Shown: positions 16,047-30,180 of the stretch, piece after piece | Layout of the letters: every line of letters starts with the position of its first letter | How positions within the stretch are numbered: the first letter of the stretch is position 1 | Source: Hormiphora californensis | Taxonomy: Eukaryota > Ctenophora > Tentaculata > Cydippida > Pleurobrachiidae | Assembly: GCA_020137815.1 (NCBI GenBank) | Contig: CM035355.1 | Span: forward strand, 2,295,231-2,359,230 | DNA: 64,000 bases | Direction of reading: 5' to 3' | Notes under the pieces: model-generated | Databases searched by the model: none | What the model was told of the DNA's origin: nothing | What the model saw: only the letters and a program-made list of their open reading frames with translations | Made by a program: the position numbers and the translations under genes

Positions 16047-18143
16047 ATGAAGGGTGACTCAGCTCCTGCAGCAGATGGAGGAGAGGACAAGAGATTCACC
16101 CATGTCAAGGCAGATCCCCGGTTCCGGAAGGCGGGAAAAACAAAACGAAAGGTCAAAATAGACAACCGATTCCAGCACATGTTCACGGACCCCAGCTTTA
16201 ACTCAGTTGATTTTGTTGATAGTCGGGGACGGAAGGAGAAGGTTGTTGCCAAGGAAAACCTGGAACGGTTCTACGAGGTTGAAAAAGAGGATAGTGATAG
16301 TGAAAAAGAAGAAGAAGAGATAGAGGAAGAAGAGGTAGAAGATGAAGAAGAGGAAGAGGACTCATCTGATGGAGAGAGTAGTGAGGGAGAGGGGGAGGAG
16401 GAACCTGCCATGTTCGATGCTTGGGATGAAGTCAATACGTGTGTAGAGACAATATCAGAATCAACACCCCGGTTATCAATCTGTAACCTCAACTGGGATA
16501 GAATAACAGCGACAGATATTTTTGTGATGTGCCAAACTTCCCTCCCCGTTGGTGGGTCAGTGTGTCAGGTGCATGTGTATCCCTCGCAGTTTGGAAAGGA
16601 ACAAATGGAGAAGGAAAGGGAGAAGGGGCCAGAGATTGAGAGGGAAGAGGAGGAGAGGGAGGAGAAGTCAGAATATAGCAATGAAGCTCTCAGAAAATAC
16701 CAGGTTAGACAATCCACGATCACTCTCTCCCAATTCTTTCCGGCTCGTGCATGTCCCTTCCCAAAAAGAATTAACTTATCCATCCTTTACTTTCCTAGGT
16801 TGAGCGATTGAAGTACTACTACGCGATTGTAACGTGTGATAGCACTACCACGGCAGATCACCTGTATAAGGAACTGGATGGGGTGGAATATCAACTCAGT
16901 TCATCGGTAATTATACTAATTGGGTAGTAATTAAGGGGCAATTAAGTAATTGTATGCCCCCATTAGATGGTGCGTTGTAGAGTGGTTGACTTTGCTAGCT
17001 CTGCCCAAAAGGGAGAAAGTCGTACAACTCCGATGGGATGATTGATTTGCTCAGAATCAGCCCTTGGTTCGAACAAATAATTTCAAACTCCTCCTTCAGA
17101 TTTTAGATTTGCGGTATGTTCCTGATGATATCGAATTTGATGATGATCCTCCTTCGTCTACGTGTGTCAGTATGCCAGATATGACGACATACAAACCCCC
17201 ACATTTCACAACAACCGCGCTACAGGTATCTCAAAATAATTAGTTAATTAAAATATTGCCTCAATAACTTATTTTACAACTGTATAGAACCAGAAGCTAA
17301 CAACGTTTAGAATTAAAGATCCATACTTTTTAGTTTATTTTTTTCATGTCATTTTTTTTAGTTTCACACAGAAACTTTCCCTTTCGTTCTGTTATTGAGA
17401 CCGATACCCCCTTTCAGAATAGCTCAGTGAAATTGACCTGGGATGAGACTGATCAGAACAGATTACATCTCACCACCAAGAAGTTTACCGAGAAGGATTT
17501 AGAGAATGTGGATTTCTCAACCCTCATCGCATCCTCTGAATCAGAATCAGAGGGAGAAGAAGGTACTTACGACACACATTATATTGAACACTTCCCTACC
17601 TTGACATTGCGATGCCACTCTTATCTTCCCGCTCCAATCAAAAGGAGCGCATAAAAACAGTGGTCAGTGTGATGTCTGACATCCACCCTTTCAGGTGAAG
17701 GACCCTCGTTGGAGAAGTACAAGGCTCTGCTAGCCGATGAAGATGGGGATGCAGGGGAGGGTGAGGTTGACCAGGAGATGGAGATAACATGGACAACAGG
17801 CCTAGAGGATAACCAAGAGGTAACTTTATCTGTCTATCTGTCTGTCTGTCTGCTTGTCTGTGTGTCATCTTCAGATCCCTACTACCACGTTTTCACATTG
17901 TGACTCCCTCGTTCTCTCCCGATATAGGTGCTTGACGAGGCCCAAAAGAACGAGGATAGGCAGGAGGAGGCGACACTTTATCAACCGGATGAGACAGACG
18001 ACTTCTTTGCAACCGATACTGTCATTGAAAAACCGGAGAAAAAGAAGAAGAAGAAGAAGAGAAAGGGCGGAGAAGAGGTTTCAAAAGAGGCATCTGAACT
18101 TGCTCTTCTTATGGAGGTAACAAGTTCTAACTGCTTCCTCCCC

Positions 18144-18190
<47 letters not shown>

Positions 18191-18794
18191 TCTTTCTCTA
18201 ACTCCCTCTTTCTCTCAGGAGGATAAAGACGATAAGAAACATTTTAACATGAAAAAGATCGTGAAAACAGCTGGAAAATCAGAGGGCGACGCCTTCCAAG
18301 TTGACCTAGAAGACGACCGATTCTCCGCCTTCAAAAGTTCCCATCTCTATGCTATCGATCCATCAGCTCCAGAATACAAGAGTACCGCCCAGACTGAGAG
18401 ATTGCGGGCTGCCCAGGCTGCTGCCCTTTCTGAAGCCGGGGAGAGGAGGAAAGAGGGAGGTGGGACAGGGAACAGTGTGCTGGATAAAATTAAAAGTAGA
18501 TCTGCTGCATTCGAGATGAAAAAGCAGGGAAGTAAACTGTATAAGACGAAAGACAAGCTGAGTAAAGACCAACCAGCAGAGATCAGCGTGCCATCATCGG
18601 AGGAAACGAAGGTCAAAAAGAAGAAGAAGAAAGTCAGTGTTGTTGTTGAAGAAGCAGCAGTTGTTGAAAAGAAGAAGAAGAGGAAAGCAGAGAATGCCTC
18701 GACTGAGGAAGTTGTTGAAAAGAAGAAGAAGAGGAAAACGGAAGAGACTGGAGAAGTTGTGAAAAAGAAGAAGAAAAAGAAGTTGGAGACGTGA
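16047..18794 (+). CDS. ESF1: ESF1-like nucleolar pre-rRNA processing protein
   Basis: Seven exons: 16047-16703, 16799-16906, 17100-17225, 17418-17562, 17695-17819, 17928-18116, 18219-18794; 641 residues. The N-terminal motif DPRFRKAGKTKRKVKID matches the conserved start of ESF1. An acidic Glu/Asp run follows (about residues 85-120). The core RRM-like region (NLNWDRI, then RKYQVERLKYYYAIV and YVPDDIEF) and the C-terminal DDRFSAFKSSHLYAIDPS block are family features. The tail is Lys-rich, as expected for nucleolar targeting. ESF1 acts in 18S rRNA maturation. Length is near yeast ESF1 and shorter than vertebrate forms. Third gene of the cluster; the start is fixed by the adjacent TTAG acceptor-like site. 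Confidence 0.92.
18150..18190. repeat. Short (CT)n tract
   Basis: CT-rich polypyrimidine tract in ESF1 intron 6, doubling as the branch/acceptor pyrimidine run. Confidence 0.85.
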
Positions 18795-20340
<1,546 letters not shown>

Positions 20341-20666
20341 TTTGACAGAATACTCTTTTTCTTTCTTCTCGTCAAGGCTGTCTCCGCCCTGTAAGGAGAC
20401 AGGAGACTCACTGAGATATGAGTTGGTATTCTGGGTATTCTCTGACTCCAGCCGATACAAACAGTTTTGAGTTAACTTATTGTTTTATTAACCGGGTTTA
20501 TTTTAACAACTTTTATTCTTCTTGTGCAACCCCTCCCATCTCCCCAAATAGCGATCCAGCCCCTCCCCTCAAATCCCAATTCAATATCCCCCTTTTTTTA
20601 ATGTCTCACCTATAACAGTAACACTGTACTTTTCAATCTCTCGCCAATAACACTACTTTGCTAGTC
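20341..20666. other. 326-bp intercistronic spacer
   Basis: No AATAAA or ATTAAA seen. Pyrimidine-rich toward the end; CACTACTTTGCTAG lies two bases before the SURF1 ATG. Confidence 0.5.
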
Positions 20667-22165
20667 ATGCTTTGTACACGATGTGGAGTAAAGAGGATCG
20701 CAACCCTGAAAGAGCTCCTCCCAGCCAGACACAACTCTTCGGAAAGGAAAATCTCTTCTAGAACAGCCAATCAGAGGCTCTCAAACATATTTACAACAAC
20801 CAATCAGAGACTCTCAAACATGATTCCAACAACCAATCACAGACTCTCCTCCTTGTTTCCATTGACCAATCACAAACGAGAACTCTCATCCTTCCAAACC
20901 CCCTCGTCGCCAACGCCAGGGAATGAGGGTACTACAGCTAGGATACCCCGGCCTCAACCAAAAACAGAGTGGGCCTTCAACCCCATGGCTATAATTCCTG
21001 TTGTCTGCTTTGGCCTGGGTAAGTCAATCAACTAACTGACGTGTTGTTTCATTGTGTTTTGCAGTTTGCTAGGCAATTACAGGAAACGTCTTATTCCTGA
21101 TCCTAACTCCTTGCCTCATCCACTTCCTAGATATATGAACCTCATCTCCAAAGAACTGCATTCCACCTAGACCACGTGTAGTTAAAAGGGGTGCTAAAGC
21201 CCACACCCCTCCAATATGTTACTAACTCCTAACTCCTTGCCTCCTCCACTAGGTTGCTGGCAGGTAGAGAGAAGGAAATGGAAGATGCAAGTAATACAAG
21301 AGATGGAGGAAAGGAGGGACATGGTCCCTACTCCACTGGACACTAAACAGGACTACCCAGAGTATACACCAGTAGTAATTAAAGGTTGGAATTCCGCTCC
21401 CTCCCCGACTTCTGTAGCTATATCCCACTACCTCTACAAAACACCACTCTTCATTTCTCTCAATGTTCTAAAACCTCCCCCTTTGCCAGGTAGTTTTGAC
21501 TACACTCACGAGTTCTACCTCGGACCGCGTCACTCTGTGGTGGATCACTCCGAGAAGGGTACACCTGGTGGTTACCACTCCATTGTACCCTTCACCCTCT
21601 CCAATGGAGAGAGGATCCTCGTTGATAGGGGCTGGGTGGCACGACGAGACAAGAAACCATCCGGACAGGTGTGTGGTGTTTTGTTATGTAGACTCTCGCA
21701 GACAACTCGTTAGCTACAATTTAGCCTTGCTCAACCCTCTAGTTCCCTAAGGGTTGAAACATATACCAGCTGCAATGTTCTGTGTTCAGGTGACAGGAGA
21801 GGTAACCCTGAAAGGTTACATAAGAGCTGCTGAGCCCCCTGTTATGGCCTCAATGGCTCCCCCAGCCGGATCTAGTCCGACCTACATTTGGCGAGATGCC
21901 CCAGTGATGGCAGAGAAATCGGGCAGCCTGCCAATAACTGTGGAACTCTTTGCTGAACATTCCATTGAAAATGGTACGTGTGTCTTTTAGTAGTCAGTTG
22001 TGAAATAGGCAGTGAGTAATGGGTGGAGTCGAAAATTATAAAGATTTTAGATTACACTAATACAGCTATTCTGTACGTTGTTTTATGATATTGTGTCATC
22101 GAGACTCTGTAATGGCTAATGACTGTAATAATGGTGGGATCCAATGTGAGAGCGCCTTATTCGAC

Positions 22166-22229
<64 letters not shown>

Positions 22230-22581
22230 GCTCTCGCTCTATGTTGTAGTGATCCTATGATGATGTTTAGTCCGTAGGAAATTAGCATCTGGCGTCTGTT
22301 TACTTTTGAATTTGAATGGCGCAACAACCGTTTATCTAGTGCCGATATAAACAGTCAGCTAGTATAACGGGTAGACATTTGTTTTCAGAATCCCCCTATT
22401 TGACAATTCTGTGTTTTCAGGACCTTTAGCAGGACAGACAAGGCTATCTGTCTACAATAAACACATGGAGTACATCATCACGTGGTTTGGATTGTGTATT
22501 GCCTCTCTCTTCTATCTGGGACGTGGGGGAACATCCCGTGGCACTTCTCTTTCATCCCGACTTCTCCGACAAAAAAGATAG
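20667..22581 (+). CDS. SURF1: SURF1-family cytochrome c oxidase assembly protein
   Basis: Five exons: 20667-21018, 21253-21384, 21490-21668, 21790-21973, 22421-22581; 335 residues. The N-terminal stretch is Arg/Ser-rich and acid-poor, fitting a mitochondrial presequence. SURF1 hallmarks in order: GLGCWQVERRKWK after the first membrane segment, YTPVVIKGSFDYTHEFYLGPR, ILVDRGWV, GQTRLSVYNKHMEYIITWFGL and the second membrane segment at the C terminus. SURF1 acts in the inner mitochondrial membrane during COX1/heme a module assembly. The ATG at 20667 is two bases after an AG acceptor-like site. An oddity is a repeated NQRLSN(I/M) motif at about residues 35-65, apparently an internal coding duplication. 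Confidence 0.93.
22169..22227. repeat. (CT)n microsatellite
   Basis: Nearly pure CT tract of about 58 bp in SURF1 intron 4. Confidence 0.95.
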
Positions 22582-22905
22582 CAAGAAGATAGCTGGAGTA
22601 GTATTTTGTTTGTTCTCTTTGTAATATGCCGCCCAGCAATCCCTCATACTCTGCGACCCTCTTCGAACTCTTGTGAGGTGCGGAATTTTGTAAAATAGAA
22701 ATCGAGTTGTTGTTCTCTATCTCTCTCCACCAACCCTCTCTCTATTCCTTTATCACCCTCCCTCTTCTCTCAAGCTCCCTTCCACCCTCGTCCCTCCCTC
22801 TCTCTCTCTCTGACCCTCCCTTTCTCCCCCTCCTCCCTCTCCCTCCCTCTCTCCCTTCCTCCCTCTCTCCCTTCCTCTCACATGCCACCTGTTCTAGCCA
22901 AGGTA
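22582..22905. other. 324-bp intercistronic spacer
   Basis: No AATAAA or ATTAAA seen. Long CCCTCTCTCC pyrimidine run, then CACCTGTTCTAG ending at 22897, 8 nt before the chosen ALG6 ATG. An earlier in-frame ATG at 22882 lies before that AG and would be removed if the AG is a trans-splice acceptor. Confidence 0.5.
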
Positions 22906-25082
22906 ATGACGTCTGATCAGCAAGTGCAGCAGGGATTTCACAATTACAAAATTCCCCTCTGCCTCTTGGCTATCTACCTGCGTCTGTGTATCAGTTTTGC
23001 ACCCCATAGCGGCCAAGGAACTCCCCCAAAATACGGAGATTATGAGGTAAGGATTCGAACCTTGAATTACTATTTACCTGGCCACTGATATTATACCGAT
23101 CGTAGCCCGATTTACCGGACAAAATTATTCACCCCGAGCATCCCGGTAAATTAAAGTCCAGCGGTGTTTATAATTATATCCGGGTACTGGTCATCGCCAC
23201 TTTGCTTTTGGTAATGAAAGATCACGTAATCCATGCTTTAGTCATTGGTCTTGCTCGTTTTCTACCTCATCTCGGTCTAGACAAGTAAATGAGTTCACTC
23301 ATTCATCCTCCCCCAACATAGTATTCCGTGTTAATTTCTGCAGCTATTCCATTTGTCATTTGCCCTATCGAGGGCTTGAGGTATCCGGTATCAGGCTGTG
23401 AGTATCGTGTTTTCTTTGAATAGATCTTGACATCACTACTATAACAGAGGCCATGTTAACATGGTGCATAGTATCATGACAAGTTTAGACAAATTGTCAC
23501 TGTTTACCAGTACGCGACAAATTAGACCTAGTATAAAGTGTATTCTCCTGATCCTTCATCCTGGTGTAGTATTATTCAAGAGATTTACAAAATGCTTTAG
23601 GTTTTGATTCCATTCTTAAGTTACAAACACACCTGTTGCCAGCTTTTAATTCTCTAATCTAATTGTGTGCCCTTCCCATAGGCACAGAGACATTGGCAGG
23701 AGATAACAGTTAACCTACCCACATCTGATTGGTATCGCAACACCACTGACAATGATCTTGCATACTGGGGACTAGATTATCCCCCTCTAACTGCATACCA
23801 TAGTCTCACTTTGGGTAAAGTTGCCCAGGTGGTTAACAGTAGTTGGGTGAGGCTGCATAACTCTCGGGGAGAGGAGAGCTATGGACATAAGGTCAGTCTT
23901 CAGAAGCCCTTACTTTCCTCCATTATTTCTTTGATTTTTTACTTTAATTTTTTTCCTCTTTTCTTCTTCGCATCCATGGTTTTGCAAGGAGTTATTTATC
24001 TTTGATCTTTGCCATTCGTATGTTGTGACGTGCTCACACCAGTCTTTCCAATCCAGGTATTTATGAGGTGGTCGGTTTTAGCGAGCGAGTTTCTCTATCT
24101 GGGCCCCCTCTTCCTCCTCTCTTCCTCCCACCCCGCTGCCCTAATCCTGATAGCTATCACTCCAGCCCAGCCACTAATAGACCACGGACACTTCCAATAC
24201 AACTGTATCTCTCTTGGACTAACACTTTGTGCTGTATACGCACTACACCGTTCTCGATACTGCCTCGGTAGTGCGTTCTTCTCTCTTGCCCTAAACTACA
24301 AACAAATGTCACTCTACCACGCCCTCCCGATCTTCTTCTACATTCTCGGACCACGGTATAAGAGTTGGAATGGTGTTTGGGAGGTTGTCAAGATTGGGGT
24401 GACGGTGGTATTGACATTCCTGGTCTGCTGGGCTCCCCTCATCCCTACAGCTGGTGATGTGTTAGTGAGGATGTTCCCTTTTAACAGAGGATTATTTGAG
24501 GACAAAGTGGCGAACTTTTGGTGTAGCGCCAGTGTGGTTATCAAGTTTAAGGATCTTTTCTCTAGGTTCATTCTTGCTAAAATGTCTCTGTTCCTCACCG
24601 TTCTCACCGTCCTGCCCTCCCAACTCCTTCTTTTCCGGCACCCAACCCACAAATCCTTCATCCTGGCCCTAACAAACTCTGCACTAGGATTCTTCCTGTT
24701 CTCCTTCCATGTCCACGAGAAAACTATCCTAATCCCCCTCACCACTGTCATGCTACTGTTCCATGACTCCCGAGAACCTGCCCTGTGGTTCACTGCCATA
24801 GCAACTTTCTCCATGTGGCCCCTGCTGTACCGTGATGGGCTAGCAGTGGTGTATCTGGCAGGTATGGGCCTGCTGCTGACGGTTACCCATGTTGTCCACA
24901 AGATGAGATGGTGGTTCTGGGTATCCATGTTGGGGTGTCTGGTGCTGCATGGAATGGAGATAGTGGTCCCTGCCCCGGAGAGATATCCACATATCCACCC
25001 ACTACTAAACGCGTTATACTCAGCGGGACATTTTGGGGCGTTCTTTTGTTACTTCAACTATTTACAGGTTTCTAATCAGTAA
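22906..25082 (+). CDS. ALG6: ALG6-type dolichyl-P-Glc:Man9GlcNAc2-PP-dolichol glucosyltransferase
   Basis: Three exons: 22906-23046, 23682-23891, 24057-25082; about 458 residues. Conserved ALG6 landmarks: [17 protein letters not shown] across the first junction, [48 protein letters not shown], and [10 protein letters not shown]. Many hydrophobic segments fit a multi-pass ER membrane enzyme that adds the first glucose to the lipid-linked N-glycan precursor. The C-terminal end is less certain: the frame runs 15 bases past a CAG|GTTTCT donor-like site to a stop, and a short open exon could follow at 25314. ATG 22906 is preferred over 22882 because of the AG at 22897. Confidence 0.9.
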
Positions 25083-25390
25083 TTTCATTAACTTAATTGG
25101 GATAATTAACTAATTTAATTGGAGTTATTAATGAATGCAATTTATTATACTTGCTTCTAATTCTATAGAATGTTTCTTTTTCGTGAGGTATTGCTTGAAA
25201 CCTGACATGTAGTAAATGTAATAGTTGCCGTCATTCTCTGCTGTGTAACACACACTAGTTGTGAACATTCCTAGCTATAATTTGTTAAGCCCCATGTTTC
25301 TTATTGCTATACAGCTGGCCATTATTACCCGATACAGGCCCGATACTCAATTCTTACCCTATAATAACCCAATCTCTGCTAAATTAGGAC
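25083..25390. other. 308-bp intercistronic spacer
   Basis: AT-rich, rich in TTAATT, with no AATAAA or ATTAAA. Ends CTGCTAAATTAG, three bases before the HMGCS ATG. Confidence 0.5.
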
Positions 25391-28300
25391 ATGACTTGGC
25401 CAGACAGCGTGGGTATCTTGGCGGTTGAGGTTTACATTCCCAACACATACGTCTCCCACCAGGAACTAGAGACCTACGACAATGTCAGCACAGGTAACTA
25501 TGACGTCACAGGTATTGAACACATAGCTACTTCATAGCTACAGATCGGTATACTGGGGGATATTTTACGTTTATAAACAGCTATCTCAATCTCCAGGCAA
25601 GTACACAATTGGACTTGGTCAGACTGGGATGGGATTCTGTTCAGATGCAGAGGATATCTGCTCTCTCAGTCTGACAGCTGTGCACGGCCTCATGGAGAAA
25701 CATAATATCGCTTACAGTGACATTGGACATTTACAGGTACACATTGGTTACGAAGTCACCCCTGTTATTATATTGCATATAGGGTACAGGTACACAACTA
25801 AGTCCCGTCTCTCTCTAGACAGTCCTCTCTCTGGTATCCCTCTGCCCTCATCCCCCCCCCCCATTTAGTCCCCTATGCATGGCTGTCCTCTAGTCCACTG
25901 TCCACCCCCCTCCCTCCACTCCACCTCTCTCCCAAGTCCACCCTCTCGCAGTCCCTAGTCCACCCCTCTTTCTAATCCCCACTCTCCCCCTCTAGGTGGG
26001 CACAGAGACGCTGCAGGACAAGAGCAAGGCAGTTAAGACGGTGCTGATGGAATTATTTGTGAAACACGGAAACAGTGATATTGAGGGGGTGGACTGTTTA
26101 AATGCCTGCTATGGGGGAACTGCGGCCCTTTTTAATGCAATTAATTGGGTTGAGAGTAGCTCCTGGGACGGTGAGTGTGATTAGTTAATTAGTAGCTGCT
26201 GGGATGGTGAGTGTGATTAGTTTTAACTAATTATAATTAGTAGCTGCTGGGATGGTGAGATTTATTCATTTCACAGTGGTGCTCCATTATATTGGCTGCC
26301 CGCATAACGTCGTGGACAACGCCCGGCCGGCCAATATATGACGGAGTACCATGACTGTCAGCTATGTAACACAACCTGTTCTGTACTGCATCTCACTACC
26401 ATTCCAACCCTATTTCCTAGCTAATATGTAACACACAACTTCCTCCCAGGCCGGTATGCTATAGTGGTAGCAGCCGATATAGCAGTGTATGCCAGTGGTG
26501 CTGCCAGGCCTACTGGAGGGGCTGGAGCTGTGGCGATGCTGATAGGTGCTAATGCTGTACTTACACTAGAAAGAGGTACACACAGTTCAATTGTCCCCCA
26601 AATTGGTAGCCGAGTCTTGTTGTCGTCAGATAGTCCACGACTTCATTCATTCACTCATCCTCCCCACCGTTCAACTGAAACTTCCCCTTCCTCCTCCCTT
26701 TTTCACGTAATTTCCCCTTCACAGGTTTGAGACACACCCATATGGATCATGTTTATGATTTCTATAAACCTGATATGAATTCAGAGTACCCCCGGGTTAA
26801 TGGGAAACTGTCAATAGAATGCTTTCTTCGCTCCCTCGATATCACTTATAAAGGGTGAGTACTGTTTTTTTAGAAATTTCGGGGACGTTTCTTTTCGGAT
26901 TGTTGAGTAACGGATTGTTGAGTAACAAACAATGGCGGCATATGACAGAGGGCCAGGGAGAGAGTAAGAGCGAGGTTTCAACGTTGTATTTTTACAGTTA
27001 CAAGATGAAAGCAGCACGTAAAGAAGGGAAAGATAAAGTCGATAGTAGTCACTTTGATTATCTTGTAAGTTTCCAATGAGTCAGTCCATGCAATTGCAAA
27101 GTATATTTCAAGGAAGGTTATTAAACTTTTCAAAACTTTTTTACACTTTTTAACCGTCCAACTAAATATTTTCAGACGTTTCACTCTCCCTACTGCAAGC
27201 TGGTCCAGAAATCTTTTGCCCGTGTATTTTACCAAGATTACATATCATCAGACAAAGTTATCGACCACCTCGAACCCTACAGGTATTAATACTGTGAGGG
27301 GTAGCCAGGATAGATAACGAGCACACCTCCCGTTACGGTAACGGGAGGTGGGCTCGTAACAGTTACCATGGCGACTAACTGTTTACTGTGGTAACGGAAG
27401 GTTGTAACCATGGTAACATAAGGATAGTTATTAGTTACTGTGGGACTAGATTTAGATTAGGAATAAGGAGTGAATAGTTTAATGATCACGTGACCCCCCC
27501 CCCCCCCCTTCAGGCACATACAAAGTGACTACCTAAATAGAGATCTAGAGAAGGCCTTTATAGCACACAGTAAGGACAGTTTTGAGCGGATGACTACCCC
27601 CTCACTCCTGATTCCTCGTAATGTTGGGAACATGTACACAGCCACACTCTACTCTTGTATTGTATCACTTTTTGTCAGGTAACTTATTCTTGTTTTAACG
27701 TATCCTTCAAAAATTTGTCGACCAATACCAGCTGTAACCCCGTGTACTGGTACTAGATAGTGGTTAGATCTACACTAATCCTATAATAATGCCTCCCCCC
27801 CCTCAGTAAGTCTCCAGAAGAGATAGTAAACACACGGATAGGAGCCTTTTCCTACGGTTCTGGCCTTGCTTCCTCCTTTTTCTCATTCAAAGTATCGCCT
27901 GAACTGGAGCGAGTGAGGCGTTTCTGTTCCAGTCTTTCCAATATCCCCTCCTTCCTTGAGAGCAGAACAAAGGTATGTACTGTTCACCTACAATGGACAC
28001 CGAATCAGAAAATACTGGTCCCTGATTGGCTGATAACCAGTCACGTGACCTAAATAACGAGTTCTGATTGGTTGTTTACTTGTTTCGGTCGGTTCCTGAT
28101 GGACACTAACAGTAACAGTGTTCATGCTGTTGCTTTTTAATACACAACTGCCCAACAAACTAGGGACCGGTAGAAGTTATGGGAGACAGTCTCAACAAAT
28201 CACGAGAGACTAATAGTAGGGAAGCGTGGAGGCTTGTCCTACCCCAATAAATCACTGACCCAGGATTACTAAATATCACCCCTCTGCAGGTGTCACCAGA

Positions 28301-30180
28301 GCACTTTGAGAGGCTGATGAAGGAGAGAGAGTTGACACATCACCTACCAAACAGAACACCCTCCTTCGAAGTGGACAAATTAGGAAACGGAACATACTAC
28401 ATCGTCGAGGTGAGAGAGAAACAACTTTGAAAGAGATCGAGGACCCCGTTCTGGAACTTTCAGGCGATCAGATCCCGCTTTTTGTCTGGGTACCGTAATC
28501 TGGGGTAACTTTGTTTTGCAGGGTAACTTTGGACACTTTCAAAATTTGGCTTTAGTCCAAAATTACCAACAGATAACGACAGATTTGGCATAATTTTTGG
28601 GTGTACAAGTAATTGACCCACAAATGTCTAACTAACGGTACAGTTATTTTTTTCAATTCTATGCTAATTAGCTCCTAATTAGGGACAAACATAATTGATG
28701 TCAAAATCGCTAAAAATGTTCAAATCAAAATGGGTACCATAGATTTGACCGGGCTAATGACCGAATCAAGTTTGCTCCATAGAGTGGAAGGGTTTTGATC
28801 AAATAAATCGGGGCACCATTTTTCAAACCCGATCAATTACTTTAATTGAGACTAATAGGGGTGGCTAATGTTACCCCACCATTTTTTGAATTTTGGGGTA
28901 ACTTTGGACGGGGTGCCAAAGTTACCCCACACTACAGGTTTTGAACTTTTGATGTGTGTAGAGTTGCCTTAGACCCTCACTGAATTATTTAGGGCCATAT
29001 AACCAAGATTCAGCCCACTCCACACCCATTTCGATCCATCTATTCGATAGGTTAGTGAAAAAAAACTAGGATTTGGACTATTCTATGGAGCTAAATCACA
29101 GTAATCCGGCCTGAAACCCATCAAACTTCAATAATTTGGGGTTCCTCATCCATCCTGTAGCTTGTTAGATGGTATTGGATCTCTAGGCGAGTGTTCTAGT
29201 TCTTGTAGACAATCTATGCAGGAACACAGGTACCAAAACTCCTTTATTTAGCCAGTACCCATATATATAATAAGTAGACCACTTCCTGTCTATCCAATTC
29301 AGCAAAAAGAACTATACTATACTAACACACTCGCCTAGATAGAGGGCCAATACCATCTACCAAACTACAGGATGGATGAGGGACCCCAAATTACTGAAGT
29401 TTGATGGGTTTCAGGCCGGATGTGGCAACCTCTAAATCAAGTCCGATTGAGCTGAAATTTTATTTGGTGGCTAGTTTCATCATTCCTCAGTGAGGAATGC
29501 AATCCTCTAACCCAAAAAAGTTGAGTCGACATCAACAAATTTTTTTAAATCGTGGGGCGTTTGGCTAACCCTATTGTTCTTTTTTAATTTATTGACCCAT
29601 TTAAACCCCATTTAAACATTTTAGGTTCATTTATTTATCATTGCAAAATGTTCGAATTTATGTTTGTTCCAATATTACTATCGTGGGGTAACTTTGGACG
29701 GGTGTCCAAAGTTACCCCACCCTCATTCCAAAGTTACCCCATGCCCTAAAACCCCACTTACACTAAAATACACGTTAATTAATGTAATTAAATGAGAGGG
29801 GACCAAAAATTTCACTAGTTATATCTGGTGTACTAGGTCTGGATCGGGATTATTTGGTTCAAAAATTTTCGAGTGTGGTTCTGGCAAGGAGTTATTTTAG
29901 GAGAATGCTAAAAAGTGGTACAAAGTTACCCCAACTTACGGTACTACTCAAATACTATTTGAGCCTAGTATAGACTATTTGAAATAGTCAACTCTCCTAT
30001 TTTGGTTCCCCCTTAACTGCCACGATTAATCAATCTAACAAGAACCCCTCTTCCCAGGTCGACTCGCAACACAGACGTCAGTACGCCAGGACCTCTTTTT
30101 TAGAGTCACACCCTCGGTCTCACGATAAGGATCGTCTTTTGCAATCGGACTGTGCCCCTCATTATTGCCCACACATGTGA
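25391..30180 (+). CDS. HMGCS1: Hydroxymethylglutaryl-CoA synthase
   Basis: Eleven exons: 25391-25493, 25597-25736, 25996-26170, 26450-26575, 26725-26854, 26998-27064, 27176-27282, 27514-27678, 27807-27972, 28290-28409, 30058-30180; 473 residues. It condenses acetyl-CoA with acetoacetyl-CoA in the mevalonate pathway. The nucleophilic cysteine is in [13 protein letters not shown] (about Cys119); the acidic catalytic region MGFCSDAED and the general-base histidine in [15 protein letters not shown] are intact, as is AFSYGSGLA. No mitochondrial presequence is evident, so a cytosolic form is likely. Exon 3 ends in a triplicated donor. Intron 9 holds a hAT-like MITE and intron 10 a 1.45-kb inverted-repeat insertion. 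Last gene of the same-strand cluster; AATAAA lies 340 bp downstream. Confidence 0.95.
26155..26258. repeat. Triplicated exon end plus donor in HMGCS
   Basis: AGTAGCTCCTGGGACGGTGAG spans the end of exon 3 and its donor (26170). Near copies AGTAGCTGCTGGGATGGTGAG follow with donors at 26206 and 26254, separated by GTGATTAGTTAATT-type filler. Using a later donor brings an in-frame TAG almost at once. Confidence 0.85.
26276..26352. mobile_element. Short MITE in HMGCS intron 3
   Basis: Imperfect inverted repeat: GTGGTGCTCCATTATATTGG on the left, CCAATATATGACGGAGTACC on the right. A relative with the same ends lies at 30669-30826. Confidence 0.6.
28001..28098. mobile_element. hAT-like MITE copy in HMGCS intron 9
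   Basis: Reverse-orientation relative of the element at 13711-13819 (shared AATACTGGTCCCTGATTGGC, GTCACGTGACC, TCGGTCGGTTCCTG). Flanked by ATGGACAC at 27993-28000 and 28099-28106. The left terminal repeat lacks about ten bases. Confidence 0.8.
28489..29946. mobile_element. 1.45-kb composite inverted-repeat element in HMGCS intron 10
   Basis: Ends are inverted copies: TACCGTAATCTGGGGTAAC at the left against GTTACCCCAACTTACGGTA at the right. GGGGTAACTTTGGAC and its reverse complement recur inside (near 28900 and 29680-29740). The centre is a second palindrome: about 29106-29200 pairs with 29325-29420 (TTTGATGGGTTTCAGGCCGG landmark). No protein is encoded. A large non-autonomous fold-back transposon is likely, probably a nested insertion. 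Confidence 0.75.

Noticed and set aside
20658-20666. SURF1 start at 20658
   Set aside because: That codon is TTG; the first ATG is 20667, just after the AG.
25314-25430. Extra ALG6 exon after CTATACAG
   Set aside because: Open but overlaps the HMGCS start and has no recognisable similarity; the earlier stop at 25082 was used.
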